The notes: generated by a model not told the origin, from the letters alone. Counted from the first letter of the stretch, positions 25,709 through 35,564 are shown. The stretch is 64,000 nucleotides of DNA from Pseudarthrobacter sp. L1SW (GCF_020809045.1 NZ_CP078079.1:3906001-3970000); one strand, 5' to 3'. Program-made: numbers and translations.

Positions 25709-27223
25709 ATGACTAATGCCCCCTTACCCGACCACGTCATCGACGGCGGCCACGCGCACGCCTCCGAAACCGCCCTGCATGCCGAGGACAAGGGCTACCA
25801 CAAGAACCTGAAGCCCCGGCAGATCCAGATGATCGCGATCGGCGGCGCGATCGGCACCGGGCTGTTCCTCGGCGCGGGTGGCCGGCTCAACGCGGCCGGC
25901 CCGTCCCTGGTCATCGCCTACGCAGTGTGCGGGTTCTTCGCGTTCCTGATCCTGCGTGCCCTGGGCGAACTGGTCCTCCACCGCCCCTCGTCGGGCTCGT
26001 TCGTCTCCTACGCCCGCGAATTCTTCGGTGAGAAGGCCGCGTTCGTCTCCGGCTGGTTCTACTGGATCAACTGGGCCACCACCACCATCGTGGACATCAC
26101 CGCCGCCGCCCTCTACATGAACTTCTTCGGCAACTACATCCCCTGGATGGCAGCCGTCCCGCAATGGGCCTGGGCCCTGATCGCCCTGGTGGTGGTCCTG
26201 TGCCTGAACCTGGTCTCGGTCAAAGTCTTCGGCGAAATGGAATTCTGGTTCGCCCTGATCAAGGTCGCCGCCCTGGTCATCTTCCTCATCGTCGGCACCT
26301 ACTTCGTCATCTTCGGCACCCCCGTGGACGGCCAGCAGGTGGGCCTGAGCCTGCTGTCCGATAACGGCGGCGTCTTCCCCAACGGCTTGCTGCCCATGAT
26401 CATCCTCATGCAGGGCGTCCTCTTCGCCTACGCCTCCATCGAACTCGTCGGCACCGCAGCCGGCGAAACCGAAAACCCCGAAAAGATCATGCCCAAGGCC
26501 ATCAACTCCGTGGTCTTCCGTATCGCCGTCTTCTACGTCGGCTCCGTGATCCTGCTGGCCCTGCTGCTGCCCTACACCGCCTACGAAAAAGGCGTCAGCC
26601 CCTTCGTGACCTTCTTCGGTTCCATCGGCATCCAGGGCGTGGACGTCATCATGAACCTCGTGGTCCTCACCGCCGCCCTGTCCTCCCTCAACGCCGGCCT
26701 CTACTCCACCGGCCGGATCCTGCGCTCCATGTCCGTCAACGGCTCCGCCCCCAAGTTCGCCTCCCGCATGAACAAAGCCGGCGTCCCCTACGGCGGCATC
26801 GCCATCACCGCCGCCGTCTCCCTCCTGGGCGTCCCGCTGAACTACCTCGTCCCGGCCCAGGCCTTCGAGATCGTGCTGAACGTGGCTTCCGTGGGCATCA
26901 TCATGACCTGGGCAACCATCGTCCTGTGCCAGATCCAGCTCAAACGCTGGGCGGACAAGGGCTGGCTGGAACGCCCCTCCTTCCGCATGTTCGGCGCCCC
27001 CTACACCGGCTACCTCTCCCTGCTCTTCCTGGTGGGCGTGCTGGTCATGGTCTTCATCGACTCTCCGCTCACCATGCTGGTCACCGCCATCGCCTCCATC
27101 CTGATGGTGTTCGGCTGGTACGCCTGCCGCAAACGCATCCGCGACATCGCCGAAACCCGCGAAGGCTTCACCGGCATCTCCCCCGTCATCGCCAACCCGC
27201 CCGCGGCCACCTTCAAGAAGTAG
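25709..27223 (+). CDS. amino-acid permease (AnsP/GabP-like, APC family)
   Basis: The 504-residue integral membrane protein belongs to the amino-acid transporter family of the APC superfamily. It begins with a hydrophilic stretch of about 35 residues, then the family signature 'IAIGGAIGTGLFLGAG'. About 12 hydrophobic segments follow, with 'ALGELVLHRPSSGSFVSYAREF' (conserved GELVLHRPSSGSF core) after the second. Being the last gene of the asparagine/aspartate operon, it is probably an asparagine or aspartate importer. An AAAGGA precedes the ATG and a strong hairpin follows the stop. Confidence 0.9.
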   Translation: MTNAPLPDHVIDGGHAHASETALHAEDKGYHKNLKPRQIQMIAIGGAIGTGLFLGAGGRLNAAGPSLVIAYAVCGFFAFLILRALGELVLHRPSSGSFVSYAREFFGEKAAFVSGWFYWINWATTTIVDITAAALYMNFFGNYIPWMAAVPQWAWALIALVVVLCLNLVSVKVFGEMEFWFALIKVAALVIFLIVGTYFVIFGTPVDGQQVGLSLLSDNGGVFPNGLLPMIILMQGVLFAYASIELVGTAAGETENPEKIMPKAINSVVFRIAVFYVGSVILLALLLPYTAYEKGVSPFVTFFGSIGIQGVDVIMNLVVLTAALSSLNAGLYSTGRILRSMSVNGSAPKFASRMNKAGVPYGGIAITAAVSLLGVPLNYLVPAQAFEIVLNVASVGIIMTWATIVLCQIQLKRWADKGWLERPSFRMFGAPYTGYLSLLFLVGVLVMVFIDSPLTMLVTAIASILMVFGWYACRKRIRDIAETREGFTGISPVIANPPAATFKK

Positions 27224-27239
27224 CCCCGGTACTTAATGT

Positions 27240-27296
27240 CCGACGGCGGCACCCAGGTTCTGGAGCTACAGAACCCGGGTGCCGCCGTCGGGGTTT
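27240..27296 (+). terminator. long hairpin terminator of the asparaginase-aspartase-permease operon
   Basis: The left arm (27240-27262, CCGACGGCGGCACCCAGGTTCTG broken here as CCGACGGCGGCACCC + AGGTTCTG) pairs with the right arm at 27269-27291 with one mismatch, around a six-base GAGCTA loop. A short GGGTTT follows. It lies 17 bases after the permease stop and between convergent genes. Confidence 0.8.
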
Positions 27297-27328
27297 AACG
27301 CCCGCCGCCTCAAGCGGCAGTGGACCAA

Positions 27329-29170
27329 CTACTTCGAGGGGTTCACCACCATGGCCGATCCGCCGCCGCGCCGTGCCGGCTCGGCCGCGGCGACAACCAG
27401 CCCGTCATCCAGGAACTCGATGGCGGTGGCGGCGCCGATTTCTGCCGCTGACGTTCCGGGGGCACCGGCCGCCACAAGCTTGTGCTTGTACGTCGAGGTC
27501 AGGGCGGAACCATACTTATCGATGAACGCCTGCTCGGCCGTAACATTCTCCGTGTTCCGCTGCGCGGCGCGGGGCGCGGCCAGGGCCTCCGAGATGCTCA
27601 TCCCCAGGTCGATGCGGTTGATGAGCGTCTGCAGGACCGTGGTGATGATGGTGGAGCCGCCCGGGGAACCGAGTGCCACGAACGGTTCGCCTTCCTTGAG
27701 CACGATGGTTGGCGACATGGACGAGCGCGGCCGCTTGCCCGGCTGGATCCGGTTGGGATCCGTCTCGTTGTACACCACCGAGAAGTCCGTGAGCTCGTTG
27801 TTGAGGATGAAGCCGCGTCCCGGAACCACAATGCCGGACCCGCCGGTCTGCTCGATGGTGAGGGTGTACTCCACCACGTTGCCCCACTTGTCTGAAACGG
27901 TCAGGTTGGTGGTGGAAATGTTCTCGGTGTCGTTCTCATCGGCGAGCGCTGCCGGCTTCACCGGGCACATGCCGTCGTACGAGGTGACGTCTCCGGCAGT
28001 CTGCAAAGGCTTGGGAGCCGCCGCCTGCAGCGGATTGATCTCGCAGGCCCGTTCCTTGCCGAACACAGGGTCCAGGAGCGCCTCCGTGGGAACGTCCACA
28101 AAGGCGGGATCGCCCACGTACTTGGCGCGGTCCGCGAAGGCAAGGGCGCTGGCCTCGAGGTAGTGGTGCAGCACCTTGGGCACGTCGGTCTTCAGGGACG
28201 GAAGATCGAACACCTCCAGGATGTTCAGCGCCTCACCCACGGTGGTTCCGCCGCTGCTGGAGGGGGCCATCCCGTAGACGTCGTAGCCGCGGTAGTTCAC
28301 GTGGGTGGGATCCTGGTCCAGCGCCTCGTAATCCTTGAGGTCCTTGGTGGTCATCACGCCGGCGGGACCCGGCAGGGTGGAGCCCGGAACCATCGGCGGG
28401 TTCTGGACGGTGTCCGCGATTTCTTTTGCAAGGGGACCTTTATAGAAGGCCTTCATTCCCTTCTTGGCCAGCAGCTTGTACGTTTCCGCGAGGGCGGGGT
28501 TCTTGAAGATTGTCCCCACGGCCGGCGCCTCACCGCCCGGCAGGAAGAGCTCACTGGTGGACGTAAAGGGCTGGAAGCGGTCCTTGTTGTCCTGCGTCTG
28601 CAGCTGGAACGTGGCGTCCACAACAAAGCCCCTGCTGGCAACGTCGATTGCCGGTTCAAGCGCGTCCTCGAGGCTGACGCTCCCCCAGCGCTCCAGTGCG
28701 CGCTCCCAGGTGGCGGGCGTGCCCGGCACACCCACTGACATGCCGCTCGTTGCCTGCTTGCGGAACGGATACGCCGCCCCTGTGGCCGGGTCTATGAAAC
28801 CGTCCCGGGGCATGGCCGCCGGGGCCGTCTCGCGGCCGTCGATGGTACTGACTTTGCCGCTGGCGGCGTCGTAGTACACGAAGTACCCGCCCCCGCCGAT
28901 GCCGGCGCTGTAAGGCTCGGTGACGCCCAGGGTGGCTGCCGCCGCGACGGCGGCGTCCACGGCGTTGCCGCCCTCGCGGAGGACTTCGATGGCCGCCGCC
29001 GAGGCTTCGGGGTCCACGGTGCTGACAGCCCCGCCGTACCCGGTGGCTTTGGGTGCTTTTTGGGTTTGCCGCTCGTCGGCGGAAGCGGCAGGACTCACGA
29101 TGGCACTGGTGGTCACGCTCATCGCCAGTGCTGCAGTCACGGCAGCGAGCCGGCGTCCCAGATTTGGCAT
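27329..29170 (-). CDS. ggt: gamma-glutamyltransferase, secreted
   Basis: This Ntn-hydrolase cleaves gamma-glutamyl bonds in glutathione and related compounds. The 613-residue precursor starts with a signal peptide (MPNLGRRLAA, hydrophobic core, cleavage probably after ASA near residue 31). Autoproteolysis to large and small subunits is expected before Thr420 in 'ENISTTNLTV'. Downstream 'GRGFILNNELTDF' and 'RPRSSMSPTIV' are the substrate and oxyanion regions, and 'GSPGGSTIITTVLQ' is conserved. I prefer the ATG at 29170, with AGGAG seven bases upstream, over an earlier in-frame ATG. It is divergent from ldh and would act outside the membrane. Confidence 0.92.
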   Translation of the reverse strand: MPNLGRRLAAVTAALAMSVTTSAIVSPAASADERQTQKAPKATGYGGAVSTVDPEASAAAIEVLREGGNAVDAAVAAAATLGVTEPYSAGIGGGGYFVYYDAASGKVSTIDGRETAPAAMPRDGFIDPATGAAYPFRKQATSGMSVGVPGTPATWERALERWGSVSLEDALEPAIDVASRGFVVDATFQLQTQDNKDRFQPFTSTSELFLPGGEAPAVGTIFKNPALAETYKLLAKKGMKAFYKGPLAKEIADTVQNPPMVPGSTLPGPAGVMTTKDLKDYEALDQDPTHVNYRGYDVYGMAPSSSGGTTVGEALNILEVFDLPSLKTDVPKVLHHYLEASALAFADRAKYVGDPAFVDVPTEALLDPVFGKERACEINPLQAAAPKPLQTAGDVTSYDGMCPVKPAALADENDTENISTTNLTVSDKWGNVVEYTLTIEQTGGSGIVVPGRGFILNNELTDFSVVYNETDPNRIQPGKRPRSSMSPTIVLKEGEPFVALGSPGGSTIITTVLQTLINRIDLGMSISEALAAPRAAQRNTENVTAEQAFIDKYGSALTSTYKHKLVAAGAPGTSAAEIGAATAIEFLDDGLVVAAAEPARRGGGSAMVVNPSK

Positions 29171-29352
29171 GGTTGCTCCTGAACGGGTGTGGGTGAAGTG
29201 GCTCACACGCTACTCCTCGGGCCAGACACTCTCAACGGTGCCGCCTACGCTCTTGCCCCGCAGGCTCCCGCGCTCGGTAGCATAAAAGCGATTGCCGGCA
29301 GCAGCACCATCAGCGCGGGCCCAGCTCCGGGCCGGGGAAGACGAGGTACTTC

Positions 29353-30300
29353 ATGTCAGGATCTAAACTCGCCATTGTCGGGGCCGGGAGCGTGGGGACC
29401 TCCCTGGCGTACGCCGCCCTCATCCGTGGTTCGGCCAGCAACATCGCCTTGTTCGACGTCAATGCCGCCAAGGCCGAGGCCGAAGTCCTGGACCTGGCGC
29501 ACGGCACCCAGTTCGCTGCAGCCGCTGCCTCAATGACCGGCGGCGGTGACATCGCGGTGACGGAGGGTGCGGACGTCGTCGTGATTACCGCCGGGGCCAA
29601 GCAGGCGCCGGGCCAGACGCGCCTGGACCTGGCCGGAACCAACGTCCGGATCCTGGAAGACCTCATGCCGCGGCTGCTCGAGCGCTCCCCGAACGCGGTC
29701 TACGTCCTGGTCACCAACCCCTGCGACGTGCTCACCGTGGCGGCGCAGAAAATCTCCGGCCTTCCAACGGGACGCATCTTTTCCTCCGGCACTGTCCTGG
29801 ATACCTCGCGGCTGCGCTGGCTGCTGGCACGGCGTGCCGGGGTGGCCGTGGCCAGCGTCCACGCCAGCATCGTGGGCGAGCATGGTGATACGGAGTTCCC
29901 GGCCTGGTCCACCGCCACCATCGGCCCCATCCCCGTCCGTGACTGGAAGGTGGACGGCGAGCGCGTCTTCACCCCCGGGTACCTTGCCGAGACTGCACGC
30001 GAAGTGACCCAGGCGGCCTACAAGGTCATCGCCGGAAAGGGCGCAACCAACTACGCCATAGGACTCTCCGGCGCACGCATCGTGGAAGCACTCCTTCGGG
30101 ATGAGAACGCGGTGCTGCCGGTGTCAACGGTCCTGGACGGGCAGCACGGGATTTCGGGGGTGGCGCTCTCGCTGCCGAGCGTTGTGGGACGTGGCGGCGT
30201 CCACACCGTCCTTGAGATGCCCATGGACGACGGCGAAGTGGTGGCCCTGCAGCATTCCGCGGACACCCTCCGGAACTCGCTGGCCACGCTGGGAGTCTGA
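29353..30300 (+). CDS. ldh: L-lactate dehydrogenase
   Basis: This NAD-dependent enzyme interconverts L-lactate and pyruvate. The 315-residue protein has the Rossmann 'VGAGSVGTSLAYA', the substrate loop 'AGAKQAPGQTRLDL' with Gln at the position that selects lactate over malate, and the catalytic His177 in 'VGEHGDTEF'. The length and the GEHGDTEF motif separate it from malate dehydrogenase. It is monocistronic by spacing, divergent from ggt and followed 95 bases later by a small gene. Confidence 0.93.
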   Translation: MSGSKLAIVGAGSVGTSLAYAALIRGSASNIALFDVNAAKAEAEVLDLAHGTQFAAAAASMTGGGDIAVTEGADVVVITAGAKQAPGQTRLDLAGTNVRILEDLMPRLLERSPNAVYVLVTNPCDVLTVAAQKISGLPTGRIFSSGTVLDTSRLRWLLARRAGVAVASVHASIVGEHGDTEFPAWSTATIGPIPVRDWKVDGERVFTPGYLAETAREVTQAAYKVIAGKGATNYAIGLSGARIVEALLRDENAVLPVSTVLDGQHGISGVALSLPSVVGRGGVHTVLEMPMDDGEVVALQHSADTLRNSLATLGV

Positions 30301-30395
30301 CGGGGCTGCGCCCTCCCTGTTGACGGCCCACGGGCTTAGGGCTAGCCTCAGCGACATCCTGCTGTTTCAACGATGAACCAAGGAGCACAAAGAAC

Positions 30396-30644
30396 ATGCC
30401 GGAATTCATGGACGTCCACCACAATATGGTCGGAATCACCAAGGAGGCCCTCCAGGAGGCCCACAACGCGGACCTTGCCATTCAAGACGACGAGAGCGTG
30501 GACTTCAAATCGGCTTGGGCCGATCCCGAATCAGGTTTTGTCTACTGCCTGTCAGAAGCCCCCTCTGCTGACGCTGTGCGGCGTATCCATGAGCGCGCGG
30601 GCCACCCCGCAGACGAAGTGCATCCTGTTCCGATCAAGGTCTGA
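30396..30644 (+). CDS. SCO4226-family nickel-binding protein
   Basis: The 82-residue product closely resembles the small Streptomyces nickel-binding protein SCO4226, a ferredoxin-like dimer. Shared features are the start 'MPEFMDVHHNM' with adjacent His residues, 'FKSAWADPESG', 'CLSEAPSADAVRRIHERAGH' (hallmark CLSEAPSA..V..IHERAGH) and the ending 'HPVPIKV'. His residues at 8, 9 and in AGH are likely ligands by analogy. A physiological role is not known. The ATG is preceded by AAAGAAC, a weak ribosome-binding site. Confidence 0.88.
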   Translation: MPEFMDVHHNMVGITKEALQEAHNADLAIQDDESVDFKSAWADPESGFVYCLSEAPSADAVRRIHERAGHPADEVHPVPIKV

Positions 30645-30790
30645 CCACTGGCCAGTTGGCCGTCATGTAATGCAACGTCCCCGCAACCCTTCGTCGCGGG
30701 CTGATCGCTTATGCTCAGCAGAGCGCTTTACCTTGCTGCTCTGTGCGGGCCAGCGACGCAGTTCAACGACGAACCACCCGGGAGTAACCC

Positions 30791-32107
30791 ATGACCAACT
30801 GGCGCATCAGGGATTTCCATTCGGCAGACCTGGACGGGATCCTGCACCTCTGGGAGAGCCTCAAGGCGAACAACGTCGAGCCTGTCTATGCCCTCTCGGA
30901 GGTGCTGGCATCCTGCGAGAAGGACCATGCCGTGGTGGCGGTGCAGGGCGAGCAGGTGGTGGGTGCCGCCGTCGGACGCGCAGCCCACGACCAAGGCTGG
31001 ATCGTCTTCCTTGCTACCCTGCCTGAGTACCGCGGCCGGGGCATCGGCACTTCACTGCTGGCCGCGGTCGAAAACCGGATGGCGCCCCACGGGCTGAACA
31101 AGCTCTCGGCCCTCATGCCGGAATCGGAAACCCGGGTGGAGGCGTTCCTCAGCCGCGGCTTCGCGTTGAAGAAGAACCTGCGCTACTTCGAACGCACCAT
31201 TCCCGTCCAGCGGCAGGAGCTTGGCGCGCTGGGCCAGCTCGGCGGACGGGTCCTGGCGCGAGACCTCTGGGAAAACGTGGCGGGCATGCGCAAGGAGAAG
31301 GAACTGCTGGAGCGCCGCCTGGTCCTCCCGCTCGCTGAAGCGGATCTCGCCGATGAATTCGGCGTTGTGCCGCCGCGCGCCGTCGTCCTCTTTGGCCCTC
31401 CCGGTACCGGCAAGACCACCTTCGCCAAAGCCATCGCCTCCCGCCTGGAATGGCCCTTCGTGGAGGTTTTCCCCTCCCGTCTTGCCGCCGACCCGCAGGG
31501 CCTGGCCGGCGCACTGCGCGAAACGTTCCTGGAGATCGCCGAGCTGGAGCACGCCGTGGTGTTCATCGACGAGGTGGAGGAGATCGCCGCCCAGCGCTCG
31601 GGCGAGCCGCCGTCACCCCTGCAGGGCGTCACCAATGAGCTCCTCAAGATCATCCCGGCCTTCCGCGAACAACCCGGCCGGCTGCTGGTCTGCGCCACCA
31701 ACTTCATCCGCGCCCTGGATTCGGCCTTCCTCCGCCACGGCCGGTTCGACTACGTCATCCCCATCGGGCTGCCCGACCGGCAGGCCCGTGAAGCCATGTG
31801 GCAGCGCTTCATCCCCGCCCCCGTGGTGGACGCCGTGGACGTGGAGCTGCTGGTGGACAAGACCGAGGGCTTCTCCCCCGCGGACATCGAGTACGCGGCG
31901 CGGAGCGCCTCCCAGCGTGCGCTGGAGAAGGCAGTGTACGACGACGGCGGGCTGGCTTCCGGCGGTACCGCGTCTGTCCGCGAGGCCGTCCGGAAGGGGC
32001 CTTCCACGCAGGATTACCTCGACGCCATCGCCGACACCCGCACCACCGTCAGCGCCGAAGTGCACCAGGACTTCCTTGAAGACATCGACGCATTGGGACG
32101 CGTGTAG
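30791..32107 (+). CDS. GNAT acetyltransferase - AAA+ ATPase fusion
   Basis: The 438-residue protein joins two domains. Residues 1-137 form a GNAT N-acetyltransferase with the acetyl-CoA loop 'LPEYRGRGIGTSLL' near residue 77-90. Residues 170-410 form an AAA+ ATPase with Walker A 'GPPGTGKTT' (202-210), Walker B 'VVFIDEVEE' (256-264), a sensor-1-like 'LLVCATNF' and a C-terminal 'GFSPADIEYAARSAS' lid. The AAA+ part resembles the FtsH/Cdc48-type classic clade, but no protease follows. The two halves lie in one uninterrupted frame. The role is unknown; ATP-driven remodelling linked to acetylation of a partner is possible but unsupported. Confidence 0.88.
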   Translation: MTNWRIRDFHSADLDGILHLWESLKANNVEPVYALSEVLASCEKDHAVVAVQGEQVVGAAVGRAAHDQGWIVFLATLPEYRGRGIGTSLLAAVENRMAPHGLNKLSALMPESETRVEAFLSRGFALKKNLRYFERTIPVQRQELGALGQLGGRVLARDLWENVAGMRKEKELLERRLVLPLAEADLADEFGVVPPRAVVLFGPPGTGKTTFAKAIASRLEWPFVEVFPSRLAADPQGLAGALRETFLEIAELEHAVVFIDEVEEIAAQRSGEPPSPLQGVTNELLKIIPAFREQPGRLLVCATNFIRALDSAFLRHGRFDYVIPIGLPDRQAREAMWQRFIPAPVVDAVDVELLVDKTEGFSPADIEYAARSASQRALEKAVYDDGGLASGGTASVREAVRKGPSTQDYLDAIADTRTTVSAEVHQDFLEDIDALGRV

Positions 32108-32116
32108 CTTTGACAT

Positions 32117-33366
32117 ATGTCCTCCAACCCCCTCCGGCATGCCATGGCGCGCATGGGCGGCCGGGACCCGCATGAGAAACACCGCGCCGCCACCCCGCTT
32201 GAGCTCTTTTTCGACCTGCGACGTTTGTGATCGCGTTCGGCGTGGCGGGCAGCCAGTTCGCCCACGAAATCGCGGCAGCCCACTTTGTCCCCGGCCTGCT
32301 GGGGTTCTTATTCGCGATGTTCGCCGTGATCTGGGCGTGGATCAACTTCACATGGTTCGCCAGCGCCTACGACACCGATGACTGGATCTTCCGCGTGGTC
32401 ACGATGATCCAGATCGTGGGGGTTCTGATCCTCGCCATGGGGATCGAGCCCATGTTCCACTCGCTGGTGGACGGGGACCACGTGGACAACGCCGTGATGG
32501 TTGGCGGCTATGTGATCATGCGGCTGGCACTGGTCACTCAGTGGCTGCGGGCCGCGCGGCAGGATCCGGCCCGGCGCCACACCTGCCTGCGCTACGCAAA
32601 ATACCTTGCGCTGGTGCAGCTCGGGTGGATAGCGGTTCTTTTTATCGAATCCGACGTCTTCGTCACGTTCCTTATGATCGTGCCCTTGATTGCGCTGGAG
32701 ATGGCCACGCCCTATGCGGCAGAGCGCAGGGCCAGGACCCCCTGGCACGCGCACCACATTGCCGAGCGCTACGGGCTGCTGGCCATCATCGCCTTGGGTG
32801 AATGCCTCATCGGTGCCATCGAAACGCTGCGGGCCATCGTGGGCAACCACGGCTGGAGCGTCGACGCGGCACTGGTGGGATTCGGCGGAACTGCGCTGGC
32901 CTTTGCCATGTGGTGGATCTACTTCATGCTCCCGGCAGGCCGGGCCCTCCACCTGCGCCGGCACAGGTCCTTCCTCTTCGGTTACGGCCACATGCCCATC
33001 TTTGCCGCGATCGCGGCAACGGGTGCCGGCCTGCACGTCGCCGCCTACTACATTGACCACGAAGCGCATATCAGCGCCGCAGTGGCAGTGGCCAGCATCG
33101 CCGTTCCGGTGGCCCTGTTCAAGGGCTCAGTGACCTGGCTGTACAGCATCATGGTGGGTCCCGACCGCACTGTCATCACCGTCGCCGCGGGGGTACTGGC
33201 CGCGACCGCCGCTGCCGTTGGCCTGGCTGCGGCCGGAGTCTCGGTTCCCGTATGCCTGCTGGTCATTGTGCTGGCGCTGGGCGCGTCGATCGTTATTGAT
33301 GAGCGCCGCGGTTCCGAACGGCTGCACCACGCCCTGGAAAGGCTGGAAGCGGAGCCTGCTCCCTAA
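32117..33366 (+). pseudogene. ltrA: low-temperature requirement protein A (ltrA), frameshifted
   Basis: LtrA proteins are multi-pass membrane proteins of unknown mechanism. The N-terminus starts at ATG 32117 (MSSNPLRHAMARMGGRDPHE) and reaches 'LELFFDL' in one frame. The next bases are CTGCGACG, and the expected continuation TFVIAFGVAGSQ lies in a different frame. Removing the CG at 32219-32220 restores an intact protein with 'WAWINFTWFASAYDTDDW' and about ten hydrophobic segments. As it stands the first frame stops at 32228-32230. A product could still initiate at the GTG at 32227 and lack the first 37 residues. I see no slippery sequence, so mutation or sequencing error is more likely than programmed shifting. 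Confidence 0.8.
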
Positions 33367-33450
33367 GCGGTGACTTTCGGCCCTGCACCCGGCCGCCCAT
33401 GGTTGCCAAGGTGGGAGCGTGCGCGGACAACCCCAGGCGTGGAGGTAGCA

Positions 33451-34962
33451 ATGGACACCGTCATCACAACCAACCAAGGCCAGCTGCGCGGAACCGTATC
33501 CGACGGGGTGCACCGTTTCCTCGGCGTTCCGTACGCCGCGACGACATCGGGTGGAAACAGGTTCCGTCCGCCCCAGCCGGTGCAGCCCTGGAGCGGCATC
33601 CGGGACGCCACCCAGTACGGCGCAGCCCCTTTCCAGCTGGCTCCCCCGGAAAGTGCGGGCAGCGAGTGGGACACCGCGCTGGGTGGCGAGGACTGCCTGA
33701 ACCTCAATGTCTGGACGCCCGGCCCCGGCACCGCAGGCCTGCCGGTCATGGTCTAGATCCAGGGCGGCGCGTTTGAAATCGGCTCGACGGCGGCCTACAA
33801 CGGTGCAAACTTCGCAAGGGACGGCGTGGTCTGCGTGGTGATCAACTGGCGGGTGGGTGCCGACGGCTTCCTGGACTTGGGTGACGGCTCCGCCAACGTC
33901 GGGCTGCTCGACCAGGTGGCCGCCCTGGAGTGGGTTCGCGACAACATCCATGCCTTCGGCGGTGATCCCGGGAATGTCACCGTCTTTGGCCAGTCCGCGG
34001 GTGCCATGAGCATTGGCGTCCTCCTCTCGATGCCCCGCGCCGAAGGATTGTTCCGCCGGGCCATCCTGCAAAGCGGAGCCGCCCACCATGCCATCCCCAC
34101 CGGGACAGCCCAGAAGATCGGCCGGCTCCTCGCCGGGAAACTCGGGGTTCCGCCAACCCGCGATGCCATCGCTGCCGTGCCCACCCAGCGGCTCCTCGCG
34201 GCCCAGGCTGAGTTGAAGGCCGATCTCATTGCCCGGCCGGACCCCGAACGCTGGGGACAGGATGCCGTGGCTGGCCTGATGCTGTGGCAGCCCACAATCG
34301 ACGGTGACGTGGTGCCGCAACGGCCCATCGAACGGATCGCGGCCGGCGCCAGCGCCGGAGTGGACGTCATGGCAGGCACCAATACCGACGACTGGAAGCT
34401 GTTCCTTGCCATCACCGGCGTCCTCGGGAAAGTGACCGGGCAGGACCTGGCTGAGTCCCGGAGCGTGGACGGTTTCCCACCCATGTCCGCCTACGGGCTT
34501 CCCCCGGAAGTGGCGCTTCGCCAGTACCGGTCCCACTACCCGGAACGCTCGCCCGGCGAACTGCTTGCTGCCGTGGAGACCGACTGGTGGGTGAGGGTTC
34601 CCGCACTCCGCCTGGCGGACGCGCACGCGAGCGCAGCGCTGGCCACCGGGGCGGGGACCTACATGTACGAGTTCGGCTGGCAGGCCCCGGGCCTGGGAGC
34701 CGTCCACGCCGTCGAAGTGCCGTTCGTTTTCGACACCCTGGACAAGGACTCCAGGCTGTTCGGACCACTCCTGGGGACTGACCCCCCACAGGAGTTGGCC
34801 AACGCCATGCACGCTGCCTGGGTTTCCTTCGCCGCCACAGGAGATCCGGGCTGGCCCCGCTACAATACCGAAACCCGGACCACCATGTTCTTTGACACGG
34901 AACCGCGGCTGCTTCACGACCCCAGGGCTTGGGAGCGGGAGCTCTGGAAGGACGTCCGCTAG
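33451..34962 (+). pseudogene. type-B carboxylesterase interrupted by an amber codon
   Basis: This is a carboxylesterase/lipase-family alpha/beta hydrolase. The ATG at 33451 has GGAGG seven bases upstream, and the first 101 residues match the family start (VHRFLGVPYAA, EDCLNLNVWTP). Codon 102 is TAG at 33754-33756, exactly where the family has Trp (VW-x-H/Q-GGAF). The frame then continues unbroken for 401 codons with the oxyanion 'QGGAFEIGS', the nucleophile Ser182 in 'FGQSAGAM' and a likely catalytic His in 'GAVHAVEVPF'. A single TGG-to-TAG change explains the break. The gene is probably inactive unless the base is a sequencing error. Confidence 0.85.
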
Positions 34963-35555
34963 GAGTCGTAGGACAGGTTTTCGTAGTCCGTGGTGTCTTC
35001 CTCGTCCAGTTGGTCGTCCAGTTCCGCCAGCAGCCACGGATTCACCCGGGCCAGGATCTTCCGGACCTCGTCAACCTCGACGGCGGCATAGAGCACCGGG
35101 CGGGCGTCGCGGTATTTCGTGACCGGCGGCTTGTCCGGCCACTTCTCGGCCAGGGCCTGGACGCGCTCGGGCAGGGAGTTATGCGCGTTGTCCGCAATCT
35201 TGACCAGAGCGGCGTCGTGGTCCTCGGCGATCTCGCGGATCCCGGCCAGGTAGTCGTCCGGGTTGCGGTGCAGGCGGTTGGTGACCCGTTCGATGATCCG
35301 CACGGCACGCTCCGGGACGCCCATGTCCAGCAGGGCCTGCCGGGTCATTGGGGTGTCCTCGGCAATGTCGTGGAGATAGCCGGCGATGCGGATGTCGTCG
35401 TCGAAGTCAGCCAGGGCGTCCCCCACCGCCAGGACATGGTCCTTGTAGGGCCGCTTCAGCTTGTCCTTCTGGCGGTTGTGCGCCACCTCGGCCAGCACCC
35501 TGGCCGTCTCGGGTGTGAAGCTGCTCGCCGGTAGGTTCTCCGTGGGTTCTGGCAT
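34959..35555 (-). CDS. HD-domain phosphohydrolase
   Basis: The 198-residue protein has an HD-type metal-binding core: His40 in 'YKDHVLAVGDAL', His62-Asp63 in 'GYLHDIAEDTPM' and a later Asp in 'VKIADNAHNSL'. The D-N pair in IADNAHN resembles the RelA/SpoT hydrolase or MESH1-like group, which removes pyrophosphate from ppGpp or handles other nucleotides. That substrate is an inference. Its stop codon overlaps the carboxylesterase stop in a convergent arrangement by three bases, and it lies nine bases downstream of gluQ on the same strand. Confidence 0.82.
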   Translation of the reverse strand: MPEPTENLPASSFTPETARVLAEVAHNRQKDKLKRPYKDHVLAVGDALADFDDDIRIAGYLHDIAEDTPMTRQALLDMGVPERAVRIIERVTNRLHRNPDDYLAGIREIAEDHDAALVKIADNAHNSLPERVQALAEKWPDKPPVTKYRDARPVLYAAVEVDEVRKILARVNPWLLAELDDQLDEEDTTDYENLSYDS

Positions 35556-35564
35556 GCCTCCAGC

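Noticed and set aside
32210..32235. Programmed frameshifting in ltrA
   Set aside because: No slippery heptamer or downstream pseudoknot is evident, and LtrA proteins are not known to use frameshifting.
33754..33756. Recoding of the amber codon (for example pyrrolysine or a suppressor)
   Set aside because: The family has Trp here, no recoding genes are visible, and a single TGG-to-TAG change is the simplest explanation.
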